NCBI RefSeq assembly: GCF_027744825.2
Contig: NC_071339.1
Coordinates: forward strand, 25,483,501 to 25,547,500
Reading direction: 5' to 3'
From: Synchiropus splendidus
Taxonomy: Eukaryota > Chordata > Actinopteri > Syngnathiformes > Callionymidae
DNA: 64,000 bases
Below the pieces are notes generated by a model, which saw nothing but the letters and a program-made list of their open reading frames with translations, made no database searches and was not told the origin of the DNA. Of this stretch, positions 52,367 through 60,260 are shown in pieces. Position 1 is the first letter of the stretch; each line of letters starts with the position of its first letter. The position numbers and the translations under genes are program-made.

Positions 52367-52471
52367 GTTACTGTATATAAGGTTTTTTAAAATATATCGG
52401 AGCTCCCTCTGGACTTCCTCTTGGCCCGTTTGCTTCTGTCAACTGGCTTCTTTCTTTTTTTGTTTGTACGT

Positions 52472-52816
52472 TTATACGTTTGTACGGCGACCTGGAGGGC
52501 GTCTCTTTGTCCTTCGTGATAAGACGGCTATACCGCCTGACCCTTCCTGTCTCTGTTGATCGCTCATTCCTCTCACGGTACGGGTGAACATATCCGAGGC
52601 TATGTTACCCACCGCTTATTTGAGATGGGGTTTCGCTATGGCAATACCTCTTTTCAACAGAGGTGATACAAACCGAAACATTTTTGAGAAGAGGGAACCG
52701 ATGCCTCGTCCGTACATAACCGGGGCACCGTAGAACCCGGGTAGATCTCCGCCCACCTGTTTTTCATAATATTGTACAAATCTGTGCGGGTCGTCTCTTA
52801 AGCCTGCATGTACCAT
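52472..52816 (-). pseudogene. pVI-like minor capsid protein with premature stop
   Basis: 52816-52616 encodes 66 aa: VGGDLPGFYGAPVMYGRGIG, then an amphipathic segment SLFSKMFRFVSPLLKRG. A TAA at 52618-52616 stops it, but the same frame stays open to 52472 and encodes a basic tail (SRRTKRRPPGRR) as in intact relatives. MYGRG at residues 34-38 fits the adenain consensus (M/I/L)-x-G-x-G. By analogy with adenovirus pVI the cleaved amphipathic helix disrupts membranes; that is inference. Confidence 0.72.
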
Positions 52817-52900
52817 TGTGTTTGTTTATGACGGGTCTACACAGGGGGTTATCTCTCTCCGGCGTTGTGATGATGAATGGATTTCCAGACGACGATACGA

Positions 52901-52911
52901 GGGTTATATAA
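52901..52911 (-). promoter_or_regulatory. TATA-like box upstream of the pVI-like gene
   Basis: Minus-strand TTATATAACCC about 85 nt before the ATG at 52816, in the short gap between the penton-like and pVI-like genes. Confidence 0.4.
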
Positions 52912-52944
52912 TATCCTCTCAAGTAACAGGTCTAAAGTGTAGAG

Positions 52945-53859
52945 TCACCACCACTTTTCCAAAGGTAAAATTGACTGGTTTGTTAAGATCTGATTTAATT
53001 TGTACCTGAATATTTTCAATATGGTTCTTGGCAACCGGTAAAGAGTAGCAGGGTTAAAATGTTGTGTGATTATATCTGAGTAACTACCCTTGATTTCCAC
53101 CGTTCTTAAAAGCGGTGCATATGCATCCCCAACAAGCTGCGGTCTTACAACGTCGCTGTAACAGTAAAGATGGTAAAACCCCGCTTTTAAATCAACTGGA
53201 TGGGGCGCTCTGAACTCGCAAAAATTGATCCAATGACCAGGCTCTACACCTAACATGTAAGCTAAAGGCGAGTTAAAAAGCACTAAGTTCTGACCGTCTC
53301 CTTGAAGATCAATTTTTTGCCGTGCACCGTCAAACAGGAAGCGTATATTGTTATTGGTTTTTTTAAAGGTTTGCTCCAACTCGGTTGTAATCTGATTAAT
53401 AGAGCTGTAATATCCACCCTTGAACTTCAGTTTAGAAATATCTGTTCCTGCAGTTTTGAAATGTCGATCAACCCCTCGTGATTCGTCTTTTTTCCTCTGA
53501 GGTGAGGCGCTGGCGTCAGGATCCGGAGCCCGAAGTCTCGCCATGGCTCTGTGAAATTCATCTTTATGCCGCCTCGACGTGTTAGCATCTGAATCTGATC
53601 CTCTTGGGGGAGCCGTGTTTGTGTTGGAATCAGGTCCTCTAGGGTTCGGTTTCCAGTAAAATAACGCCGCATCCTCCGGAATATTATGCCATGTGTGAGG
53701 GTATGTAATCTCCGTCAAAGCCACCTCCCATTTCCCGTTTAAATCAATATGTTGTGCTAAATCAACGCGGAAAGTACCGATCGAGTTGTCTTTAAAAACT
53801 TTTGCACTGGCGTTTGATGGTAAAGTCACATAGAAGCCAGTGTTCTTTGAGTTGTACAT
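52945..53859 (-). CDS. Penton-like minor capsid protein (single jelly roll type)
   Basis: 304 aa, open. The N-terminus NTGFYVTLPSNASAKVFKDNSIGTFRVDL..IDLNGKWEVALTEITYPHTWHNI is the hallmark of the Polinton minor capsid (penton) protein. The middle (about 70-130) is a variable, charged insertion with repeated PDSNTNT / SDSDANT / PDPDASA motifs. The C-terminal half has FLFDGARQKIDLQG..VLFNSPLAYMLGV and YSDIITQHFNPATLYRLP. It would sit at capsid vertices. One of the few Maverick genes here with no visible lesion. Confidence 0.88.
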   Translation of the reverse strand: MYNSKNTGFYVTLPSNASAKVFKDNSIGTFRVDLAQHIDLNGKWEVALTEITYPHTWHNIPEDAALFYWKPNPRGPDSNTNTAPPRGSDSDANTSRRHKDEFHRAMARLRAPDPDASASPQRKKDESRGVDRHFKTAGTDISKLKFKGGYYSSINQITTELEQTFKKTNNNIRFLFDGARQKIDLQGDGQNLVLFNSPLAYMLGVEPGHWINFCEFRAPHPVDLKAGFYHLYCYSDVVRPQLVGDAYAPLLRTVEIKGSYSDIITQHFNPATLYRLPRTILKIFRYKLNQILTNQSILPLEKWW

Positions 53860-53892
53860 GATGATATGACGTCTGGTGTAAAGAAGGATCGT

Positions 53893-53912
53893 CTTATATA
53901 TTTTTTATATCT
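53893..53912 (-). promoter_or_regulatory. TATA box of the penton-like gene
   Basis: Minus-strand GATATAAAAAATATATAAG, 34-53 nt upstream of the ATG at 53859 and overlapping the end of the integrase gene, implying a separate promoter and a very short leader. Confidence 0.5.
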
Positions 53913-54973
53913 GAAGCTTTTACCCAACTGTTGAATTTTTCAGGCCAGTTCTTCCACTGGACAAAGACCTGTCTCTCTCCTTTAACGCAGCGTTCCTTGA
54001 GAATCTTTTCTGTGTGAAATACTTTATCCTTAACGAGTTGTACTTTTTGTAATTCTTGATCATAAAATGACCCCTGGATGGGTTCGCCGTCGAAATCTTT
54101 CAATTTATACACAGACGGGTTGCGGTGAATACATTCAGTTATCGTAAATATCTCGTCTGTAAAACTCTGCTCATACTTTTTGTCAAATATACCTCGTAGT
54201 TTTGATATCCTAACATGATCGCCCTCCTTAAATTTCGGCTTCTGTCGACCTTTCGACGGTCTAATGTAAAGATTGTCAAACACTTGCAGAGTATTTTCTT
54301 TAGTTACTTCCATCGGTGTCATTTTTATACTACTGTGATAGCTGTGATTATAACTCTTTACTAGATCCTGTAAAACTTCGATGTAACGTAGAGTGTTTTT
54401 AGCTGTAAAATATCTCCACATCCGATTTTTAAGAGTGCGGTTAAATCTCTCAACCACAGAGGCCTTAAAGTCACTCGCTGTTGAAAAATGAATAATTCTC
54501 TTCCTTTCCATCAAAGCCCGGAAACTCTTGCTAAAAAATGCTTTCCCATCATCCGTCTGTAGCTTTGCAGGCGTCCCGCTCTCATCCAGCACTGATTCAA
54601 ACGCCTTCATTGTCTCAATCGCAGTCTTTCTTTTTAAAACGCGTACATAGGCCTTCTTTGAAAATACATCTATAACGGTCAACAAGTAATTTTGATCGTC
54701 GTTATATCTAGCCAACGCCTGCATGTCGCATAGGTCGGCCTGGAATTGTTGAAGCGGCCTGTGAACAAATACTCTGTTTCTCGGAAAGTTTACTCTGGCC
54801 GGTTTATGCAGGGTGTAAGCATCCTGTTTTGATAAAAAATCTTTAATAGATTTAGAACTGACTGGTTTTCCAGTCTCAACCTGCACCCCTCGACGAAGGC
54901 GATCCGCGCCTCCGTAGCTCCCGGGGTGAAGAGGATTGTAATAAACTCTTTTAATGATGTGTTTCACCGACAT
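53894..54973 (-). CDS. Maverick integrase (retroviral-type, chromodomain)
   Basis: 359 aa, open. N-terminal segment YYNPLHPGSYGGADRLRR; catalytic core with QADLCDM (Asp80), LQTDDGKAFFS (Asp141) and VVERFNRTLKNRMWRYF (Glu175), i.e. D-D-(about 33)-E spacing; an SH3-like region FKEGDHVRISK; and a C-terminal chromodomain VEKIL-type VFHTEKILKERCVKG..VFVQWKNWPEKFNSW. It inserts element DNA and makes the 6-bp duplication. Intact and with preserved catalytic residues, so it could in principle act in trans. Confidence 0.93.
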   Translation of the reverse strand: MSVKHIIKRVYYNPLHPGSYGGADRLRRGVQVETGKPVSSKSIKDFLSKQDAYTLHKPARVNFPRNRVFVHRPLQQFQADLCDMQALARYNDDQNYLLTVIDVFSKKAYVRVLKRKTAIETMKAFESVLDESGTPAKLQTDDGKAFFSKSFRALMERKRIIHFSTASDFKASVVERFNRTLKNRMWRYFTAKNTLRYIEVLQDLVKSYNHSYHSSIKMTPMEVTKENTLQVFDNLYIRPSKGRQKPKFKEGDHVRISKLRGIFDKKYEQSFTDEIFTITECIHRNPSVYKLKDFDGEPIQGSFYDQELQKVQLVKDKVFHTEKILKERCVKGERQVFVQWKNWPEKFNSWVKASDIKNI

Positions 54974-55024
54974 GTTAAATGAGAAATGAATGAGCCGAGA
55001 TCCGAATATGCTTCTTAATGTTTT

Positions 55025-55030
55025 TTTATT
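55025..55030 (-). terminator. Polyadenylation signal of the 287-aa gene
   Basis: AATAAA on the minus strand, 13 nt beyond the stop at 55043. Confidence 0.5.
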
Positions 55031-55042
55031 AAACAGGTTATG

Positions 55043-55906
55043 TCAGGATTCGATCGTAGTTATACAAAGACAGTAAAAGCAAAAAAAAAAAAAAAAAATA
55101 TCACATACGAGGGTATTGCCCAGGACCGGCGCTCTATTCCAGATTCTACTTGCTGATTCCAGACGTTCAATTAGAAGATCCTCTGGCTCGTGTTTGATGT
55201 ATTCGTTCCAGACGCTTGATTTTGGAGACCTCATTTCGAGCAAGACTGTCTCAGCCGTAGCCTTGGTTCTCATTTTCTCCGGTTGTACGTCATTCAGGGT
55301 CAAGTAGTGTTGTATAGCAGGCAGAAAGTTGTTGTTACAGAGTCTCTTCATCAACGGGTAGAAGTTAAGGCTGTAGAAATCATCCTCCATCTCTTCAAGA
55401 CAGCTGTGTTGTACTTGGCTCGGATGGTCTACTTGGCAGCCGTAGCAGATCTCCCTCCAATATCTGCGCATGATTTTACCTAGTAGATGAAATACAACTG
55501 TCTTTACAGCTTTCAGGAAGAAACCGCTTATCCATCCATCCGTTTCATCATTAGCTGCTGGTCCTTGGTCTTGAGAAGCTGAGGATGAAGCAGGCGGATG
55601 CACGCAGACAGTTCCGTTCTCGGGACAGGAGGTTGTTGCTCTCCCTACAGGTTCCTCTTCATCGTCCACGTCTTCCATTTCACTTGCATCAGAGTCGTCT
55701 GTGTCGTCTTTGATGGTCAATGAAGGACAGGCTCCGTCCGCCATGCCGTTGTTAGAACCCTCGTACTCATGACCATCACCTGTAACGTCTTCTACCACAG
55801 GAAGTACACGGGTCGGCGAGGGGTTGTTCATTCCGTAACCAGCACCGCCTGTAGCAGCTCCGAGGAAGATAGTGGCAATACGTCTCGGAACACCTTTGGT
55901 CCTCAT
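55043..55906 (-). CDS. Unrecognised Maverick protein with acidic middle and Cys/His cluster (287 aa)
   Basis: Starts MRTKGVPRRIATIFLGAATGGAGYGM. Residues about 65-85 are highly acidic (DDTDDSDASEMEDVDDEEEP). Then a hydrophobic helix (WISGFFLKAVKTVVFHLLG) and a distinctive block YWREICYGCQVDHPSQVQHSCLEEMEDDF with C-x2-C..H..H-x-C spacing that could bind zinc. The last 20 residues come from a T-rich run and may be out of frame. A TATAAAG lies about 65 nt upstream (55971-55977). I know of no function; a regulatory or replication role is a guess. Confidence 0.5.
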   Translation of the reverse strand: MRTKGVPRRIATIFLGAATGGAGYGMNNPSPTRVLPVVEDVTGDGHEYEGSNNGMADGACPSLTIKDDTDDSDASEMEDVDDEEEPVGRATTSCPENGTVCVHPPASSSASQDQGPAANDETDGWISGFFLKAVKTVVFHLLGKIMRRYWREICYGCQVDHPSQVQHSCLEEMEDDFYSLNFYPLMKRLCNNNFLPAIQHYLTLNDVQPEKMRTKATAETVLLEMRSPKSSVWNEYIKHEPEDLLIERLESASRIWNRAPVLGNTLVCDIFFFFFCFYCLCITTIES

Positions 55907-55970
55907 TGTTTTCCTGGATGCGTTTGTTCCGCCGGATACGTCTGCAGGGTGTCGCTCTGGAAAACACCCT

Positions 55971-55979
55971 CTTTATAAC
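55971..55979 (-). promoter_or_regulatory. TATA box of the 287-aa gene
   Basis: Minus-strand GTTATAAAG about 65-70 nt before the ATG at 55906. Confidence 0.45.
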
Positions 55980-56013
55980 AACCGCCAGCCAGTAGGCGGT
56001 CCAAAGGGCGGGA

Positions 56014-56712
56014 CTAAAAGGTCAGTGCTTTTTTCAACACAAGGGTATCAACCCATAAGCGGCTATGGTAGAAGAGGCCGTCGATTTTTGGAGAAATCTC
56101 GCGGATTTTTTCACTCCAAGCATCCAAAGGTATGGTTAACAGAGTACGAAATACACCGCAATCAGAATTAAAATACTCCAGGACGAAATCTTCTTCTTCT
56201 TCACCCGTGACTCCTGTTGATACTTTATGGAGGGCTCTGAAGGACCATCGTCCTGATCCTGAGATTTTAGTCAGCCATATAGCCACGAAGGACGGCATCC
56301 TCTCCGTTCGATCAGGTTTGTTAGACACAGCTCCAGCCTTCTGACGTTGTTGTTCTTCTTCTTCTTCTTCAGCCCTTGGAAAATTTTCCGGCTTCACCTC
56401 TCTCAGCACACCCCAGTCGTTAGACGATAACACGGCCATCTCCGTATAGGCACTCAAGGTTTCGTTGTCATCCAGTTGATAAATGTACAATTCAGCTGTT
56501 TCATACTTAAACGCGTACCCCCATCTCCCTCAACGTCCGTAAGGCTCTAGAGACCACTCATCCTGCAAAGATTCCCCGGGCGGCGCCTGCGTACGCCGTA
56601 GGTACATTACAGATTTACGGGGAGCCCCAGCACCCATCCACGGGTCCTCAATAACAGTCACAGCTGTCTCGCTGATCACTGGTGATCCACGCGCCGTTGT
56701 AGGGATAGACAT
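56014..56712 (-). pseudogene. Unrecognised Maverick ORF next to the right terminus, one opal stop
   Basis: 56712-56530 (60 aa, MSIPTTARGSPVISETAV..) and 56490-56014 (158 aa) are in one frame. A single TGA at 56532-56530 separates them and the intervening codons are open, giving a 232-codon frame. The C-terminal part has a Glu-rich run (EEEEEEQQRQ), then MPSFVAIWLTKISGSGRWSFRAL..VLEYFNSDCGVFRTLLTIPLDAW. No known family recognised. Its place beside the terminal repeat suggests an accessory or early role. The stop may be a simple C-to-T change. Confidence 0.5.
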
Positions 56713-56765
56713 TGCGAGTTGGTTGTGTTTGCCGGTTCCTTGCTCCTTGCGACGGTCTGACGGTT

Positions 56766-56777
56766 ACATATATATAC
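56766..56777 (-). promoter_or_regulatory. TATA-like element upstream of the terminal ORF
   Basis: GTATATATATGT on the minus strand, about 55-65 nt before the ATG at 56712. Confidence 0.4.
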
Positions 56778-56889
56778 ACACAGGTCGATGTTTATTCAGC
56801 GGTCAGAACCCTCCCTTTGTTATTTTCCTTCCTGTTATAAAACAAGGAATGATAGGGTTAATTATTACCCTTCCTGTCATAAAACAAGG

Positions 56890-57151
56890 GGGAGGGTTAT
56901 AATTTTAATTCCCTGTTGATATAAAAAAGGGGGAGGGGTATTATTTTAATTTCTTTTTATATAAAAAGGGGAGGGGTTATTATTTTAATTTCTTTTTATA
57001 TAAAAAAGGGGAGGGGTTATTATTTGAATTTCTTTTTTATATAAAAAGGGGGAGGGGGTGGTTTTATTACCTCCGGAAGGGGAGGTGTTTTATCATCTCC
57101 AGGGCCATAAATCAAACAATTTTGACATTTTGGTGTATCCTTCTTCTCTCT
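56890..57151 (-). repeat. Maverick right terminal inverted repeat
   Basis: Inverse of 32163-32395 with one additional ~38-bp TTTTTATATAAAAA-containing unit. The outer 100 bp match almost perfectly. Followed by CATGAC (57152-57157). Confidence 0.88.
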
Positions 57152-57157
57152 CATGAC

Positions 57158-57269
57158 CCTTGATGAGGAAAAGTCACAAGATTTCATGAAGAAAAAGTCA
57201 GGATAACCACTACTTTTTTCAACACAAAAACGGATATCGGTCAAATTGACCCTAAGCATAATATGAGGG
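57158..57269. repeat. piggyBac right end
   Basis: Carries GGTCAAATTGACCC (about 57239-57252) and ends GCATAATATGAGGG at 57269, inverse of the left end. TTAA follows at 57270-57273. Confidence 0.88.
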
Positions 57270-57273
57270 TTAA

Positions 57274-58905
57274 AGCTTTTCTAGGTCTGCTAAGCTTTTA
57301 TAACAAATTCTTGCCAAACTTGTCTACTGTGCTCTCTCCATTACACAAGTTACTGAGGAAAGATGAGAAACGGAGGTGGGAGGTTGAGCAAGAAGAGGCT
57401 TTTAAGCAGGCAAAAAAGTTACAACAAAGCGTTTAAGTGTTGGTTCATTATGATGAACAAAAAGAACTGGCACTGTCATGTGATACCTCACCTTATGGGG
57501 TGGGGGCAGTCTTGGCACATAGGCTGGAAAAGGGAGCAGAAAAGCCTATTGGATATGCCTCACGCACACTCACAGCAGCACAAAAAAACTATTCGCAGTT
57601 GGATAAAGATGGGAGTTATCAGCAGTTATTTTTTGGGTGCAGTACTTCCACAAATATTTGTGTGGATGTAAATTTGTGATTTGTACACAGACCATAAGCC
57701 CTTAATCAGTCTGTTTCATGAAGGAAAAGCTGTGCCACACATGAGTTCTCAGAGGATCATGAGATGCGCTATTCTGTTAAGAGTAAATGAATATGCCGTG
57801 GTGTACCGACGTGGACAGGACAATGCAAACGCAGATGCTCTCAGTAGACTTCCACTTCCAGAGAAAACTGGGGATCCAGACTCAGAAGACCAGGTATTGA
57901 TGGTAGAGCAGGATCAGAGTTCAGTGGTCAACTCGGAAGAGCTTCGTAACCATCGTGGACCAGCGAAGACCCCGTACTCGCACCAGTCCGTGAATACATA
58001 CTCAGAGGGTGGCCCTGTAACCTCGATGTTGCTTTCAGGCCATACACTATGAAGCAACAGGAGCTGAATGTACAAGATGGGTGTGTACTGTGGGGGTGCT
58101 GTGTGGTGAGTCCGGAAACAGGATGTGGTCTGATGTTGAAGCAGTGGTGGTGATTGATGCACATTCAAAGTGGTTGGAGGTCTACCCTGTTTCATCAGCA
58201 TCTGCAGTGGCTACTGTGAACTGCTTGAGGGCCAGTTTCAGCACTCATGGTATCCCAGAAATGATAGTGTCAGATAATGCCCAGTGTTTTGTGAGCGAAC
58301 ACACTAAAGAGCTTTTGGCACGCAATGGGATCACTCATGTCACATCAGCACCGTATCACCTTCTTCTAATGGGATGGCAGAGAGAGCGATACAAACGTTC
58401 AAACAGTTGATGAAAAAAACATCCGGTGATTCTCCGGAAACCAAACTGAGTAGAGCTTTATTCAGTTATCAGATGGGGAGGAAGTTGAGGTGCATGTTGG
58501 ATCTGATATACCCAAATTTGAAGACGAAAGTGGAACTGAAACTGGCAAACCAGAAAGTTCAGCATGATCAACATGCTCGGTTCAGAAGTTTTCAGACAGG
58601 TGACCGGATGTTCACAAAAAACTATGGTTATGGGTCTAAGTGGGTTCCAGGGTTAATACAGGAATGCACAGGACCAGTCTCCTACACAATGGTGCTGGGA
58701 AATGGGCAAACTGCGTAGACTCGTAGACCAGGTTTTCAGTGGGAAACTGTCCATTTTAACAGGTCAGACATCCTCCGCGCCCACTGTGGAGGATGTCAAA
58801 GTGGAGAATCCACTTGGGGATGGGATCTCACTGGAGACTGAGACAAGTGAAGGGAACAGTGAAGAAGTCAGTCTAAAAAAAAAAAAAAAAGCAGACCGAC
58901 AGTGA
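57274..58905 (+). pseudogene. Gypsy-A RNase H and integrase (continuation of pol)
   Basis: Begins KAFLGLLSFYNKFLPNLSTVLSPLHKLLR, the RT/RNase H connection. RNase [21 protein letters not shown] (Asp) and [23 protein letters not shown]; then YTDHKPLISLF at 57681 and YRRGQDNANADALSRLPLP. The integrase HHCC finger is missing at about 58050-58110. The core follows with AVVVIDAHSKWLEVYP (Asp), MIVSDNAQCFVS (Asp) and, in another frame, MAERAIQTFKQLM (Glu). The C-terminal part FRSFQTGDRMFTKNYG is present. At least four frame changes. Confidence 0.85.
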
Positions 58906-59213
58906 TCTGGTATGCTCACCGTCTCAAGGAAGAGTACGACCACAAAAGAACAGGAATCCCCCAGTGTATCTGAATGACAATGTTCAAAAAGTGGAATAGG
59001 AGATAAAAGTTTTGGACCAAGGTGCTTGCAATTTTCTTATTCTTTAGCGTAAAGAGGCATGTTTTTGTTTTGTTTTGTTTTGGGTTAGTCGTTTAAGTTG
59101 CATTCTATTTTATGACTGTTTCATTATTTTATTAAGTTTTAGGCTTACCCAAGTGTTTGGGGACATGGGTTTTGGGAGTGAAGTTGGAAGACGTGAACAG
59201 TTTGGCGAAGAGG
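58906..59213 (+). other. Gypsy-A 3' untranslated region and polypurine tract
   Basis: Non-coding. GGCGAAGAGG directly before the 3' LTR (59204-59213) is the likely polypurine tract. Confidence 0.6.
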
Positions 59214-59370
59214 TGTTATGATGTGTCATGGGATTATTTGGGGTCACAACTTGGGGGCGCTCTTGTTATGTTGCCGTGTCATCATCCGGTTTGTTGGAAG
59301 TTGGAACCGTGAATAAAACCTGCTGTGTTGATACCTCCTGTGTGTTTTCCTTTCCGCTTCGGCTATCACA
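59214..59370 (+). repeat. Gypsy-A 3' LTR
   Basis: 157 bp, begins TGTTATGATG, ends CTATCACA. Differs from the 5' LTR at roughly ten positions by eye (e.g. TCATCATCC/TCACCATCC, GAATAAAACC/TATAAAACC), implying an old insertion compared with Gypsy-B. Confidence 0.88.
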
Positions 59371-59375
59371 GGGTG

Positions 59376-60260
59376 TGTCACTTCAACCCACTTGGGAGAA
59401 CAAATCAAATGTCCGGACCATCATTGAGCAGTGTCACCAGGTTCGCGGACAGGACCCCAGGCGACAAGGCCCGGATTAGCGCTCGAGGCCGAGGCGCTGG
59501 AAGGAGCGAATTCAATACGAATAAAAAAATAAAAATAAAAAAAAACGCAAATATTATGCTTCAAGCAATTGTTTTATTTAAAGCAAATTTTCCACACAAA
59601 CAGAAATTTCCTCCGGTCAGCTGACTGCCCGGGGAGAAGCTGCTGCCGAAGATTCCGACGTCCACGCTCGGAGCATGACAAGCGCTGAGTCACCTGCCTT
59701 TAAATCCGCTCCTGCGCTGATGCGACAAGTCTCTGCCGTGACTGCAACGAGACCTCAGTCCTACCAGAAGTTTCCGTGGTCCAGATGAGCCGCTCCGCAC
59801 CTCTTCAAGTCTCAAGCTTCATCGCTTGATGTGCCAGATTCGCCGACTCCGGGTGTGCATGTGACCGGTAAGAATTTACAGGGAGACGGCGACCCTGCAG
59901 TTTACCGCATGAAGTCCGACATGCCTCGGTGCTCGACTGAAGCTAAATGGCGTTGCTCCCGTGAATAGGAGGATGTCGGCATCACTAGCTATGAAAGACC
60001 AGCGCGTCACGGCACGCGGCAATCATTCTCCCCTGACTGCGATGAGACCTCAGTCCTGCCTGAAGTTTTCATGGTCCAGACAAGGCACTCCGCTCGTCTT
60101 CAGGTCTCAAGCTTCTTCTCTTGTTGTGCCAGATGTGCCAGCTTCGGCTGCAATTTCACAATTACAGAGTCACTCACTCACGCCTCGGTAATTTCACAAT
60201 CACATTTTGCGGAGTGCCCTGGCACTTCCAGTGAAGTAGAAAGGCTGGTGTAATATTCCT
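59376..60260 (+). repeat. DIRS copy 5 continuation beyond Gypsy-A
   Basis: 59860-60130 repeats 28060-28330 in the same orientation (GAATAGGAGGATGTCGGCAT, TATGAAAGACCAG), so a segment is duplicated on both sides of Gypsy-A. Contains an A-rich run near 59520-59550. No intact gene. Confidence 0.5.

Larger units (their letters stand above)
32163..57151. mobile_element. Maverick/Polinton (virus-like self-synthesising DNA transposon), endogenous and decaying
   Basis: Both ends begin AGAGAGAAGAAGGATACACC (read inward) and lie in a perfect 6-bp duplication, CATGAC; 5'-AG termini and 6-bp duplications are the Polinton norm. Net length without Gypsy-B is about 14.8 kb. Gene content: FtsK/HerA-type packaging ATPase, pX-like protein, conserved 252-aa protein, adenain-like protease, double-jelly-roll capsid protein, pVI-like protein, penton-like protein, chromodomain integrase and two unassigned ORFs. 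No B-family polymerase found. Related elements are also described as adintoviruses. Several genes carry stops or frameshifts. Confidence 0.92.
30667..57273 (-). mobile_element. piggyBac-type DNA transposon (TTAA-flanked), interrupted by a Maverick
   Basis: TTAA at 30667-30670 and 57270-57273 are the target duplication. The ends are near-perfect inverted repeats: CCCTCGTATTATG at 30671 and CCCTCATATTATG read inward from 57269. Subterminal GGGTCATTTTGAC / GGGTCAATTTGACC motifs are characteristic of fish piggyBac elements. Without the Maverick the element is about 1.6 kb (30671-32162 plus 57158-57269), shorter than an autonomous piggyBac, and lacks the 5' half of the transposase. Inserted in Gypsy-A pol; it carries the whole Maverick between its ends. 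Confidence 0.9.
28735..59375 (+). mobile_element. Gypsy-A: Ty3/Gypsy (Mag/K02A2.6-like) retrotransposon, host of the nested insertions
   Basis: 157-bp LTRs at 28740-28896 and 59214-59370, both beginning TGTT(G/A)TGATGTGTCATGGG. The flanks GGGCG (28735-28739) and GGGTG (59371-59375) are a 5-bp target duplication with one mismatch. Internal order is gag, zinc knuckles, RT, RNase H, integrase on the plus strand. Removing the piggyBac insertion leaves about 4 kb, shorter than a full Mag element, because the protease and the integrase zinc finger are deleted. Frameshifts and stops make it inactive. Confidence 0.88.

Noticed and set aside
30667..57273. A true fused piggyBac-virus mobile unit of the Teratorn type
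   Set aside because: No herpesvirus genes seen, and the Maverick has its own terminal repeats and a 6-bp duplication inside piggyBac sequence, so independent insertion is the simpler explanation. Trans-mobilisation is kept as a hypothesis.
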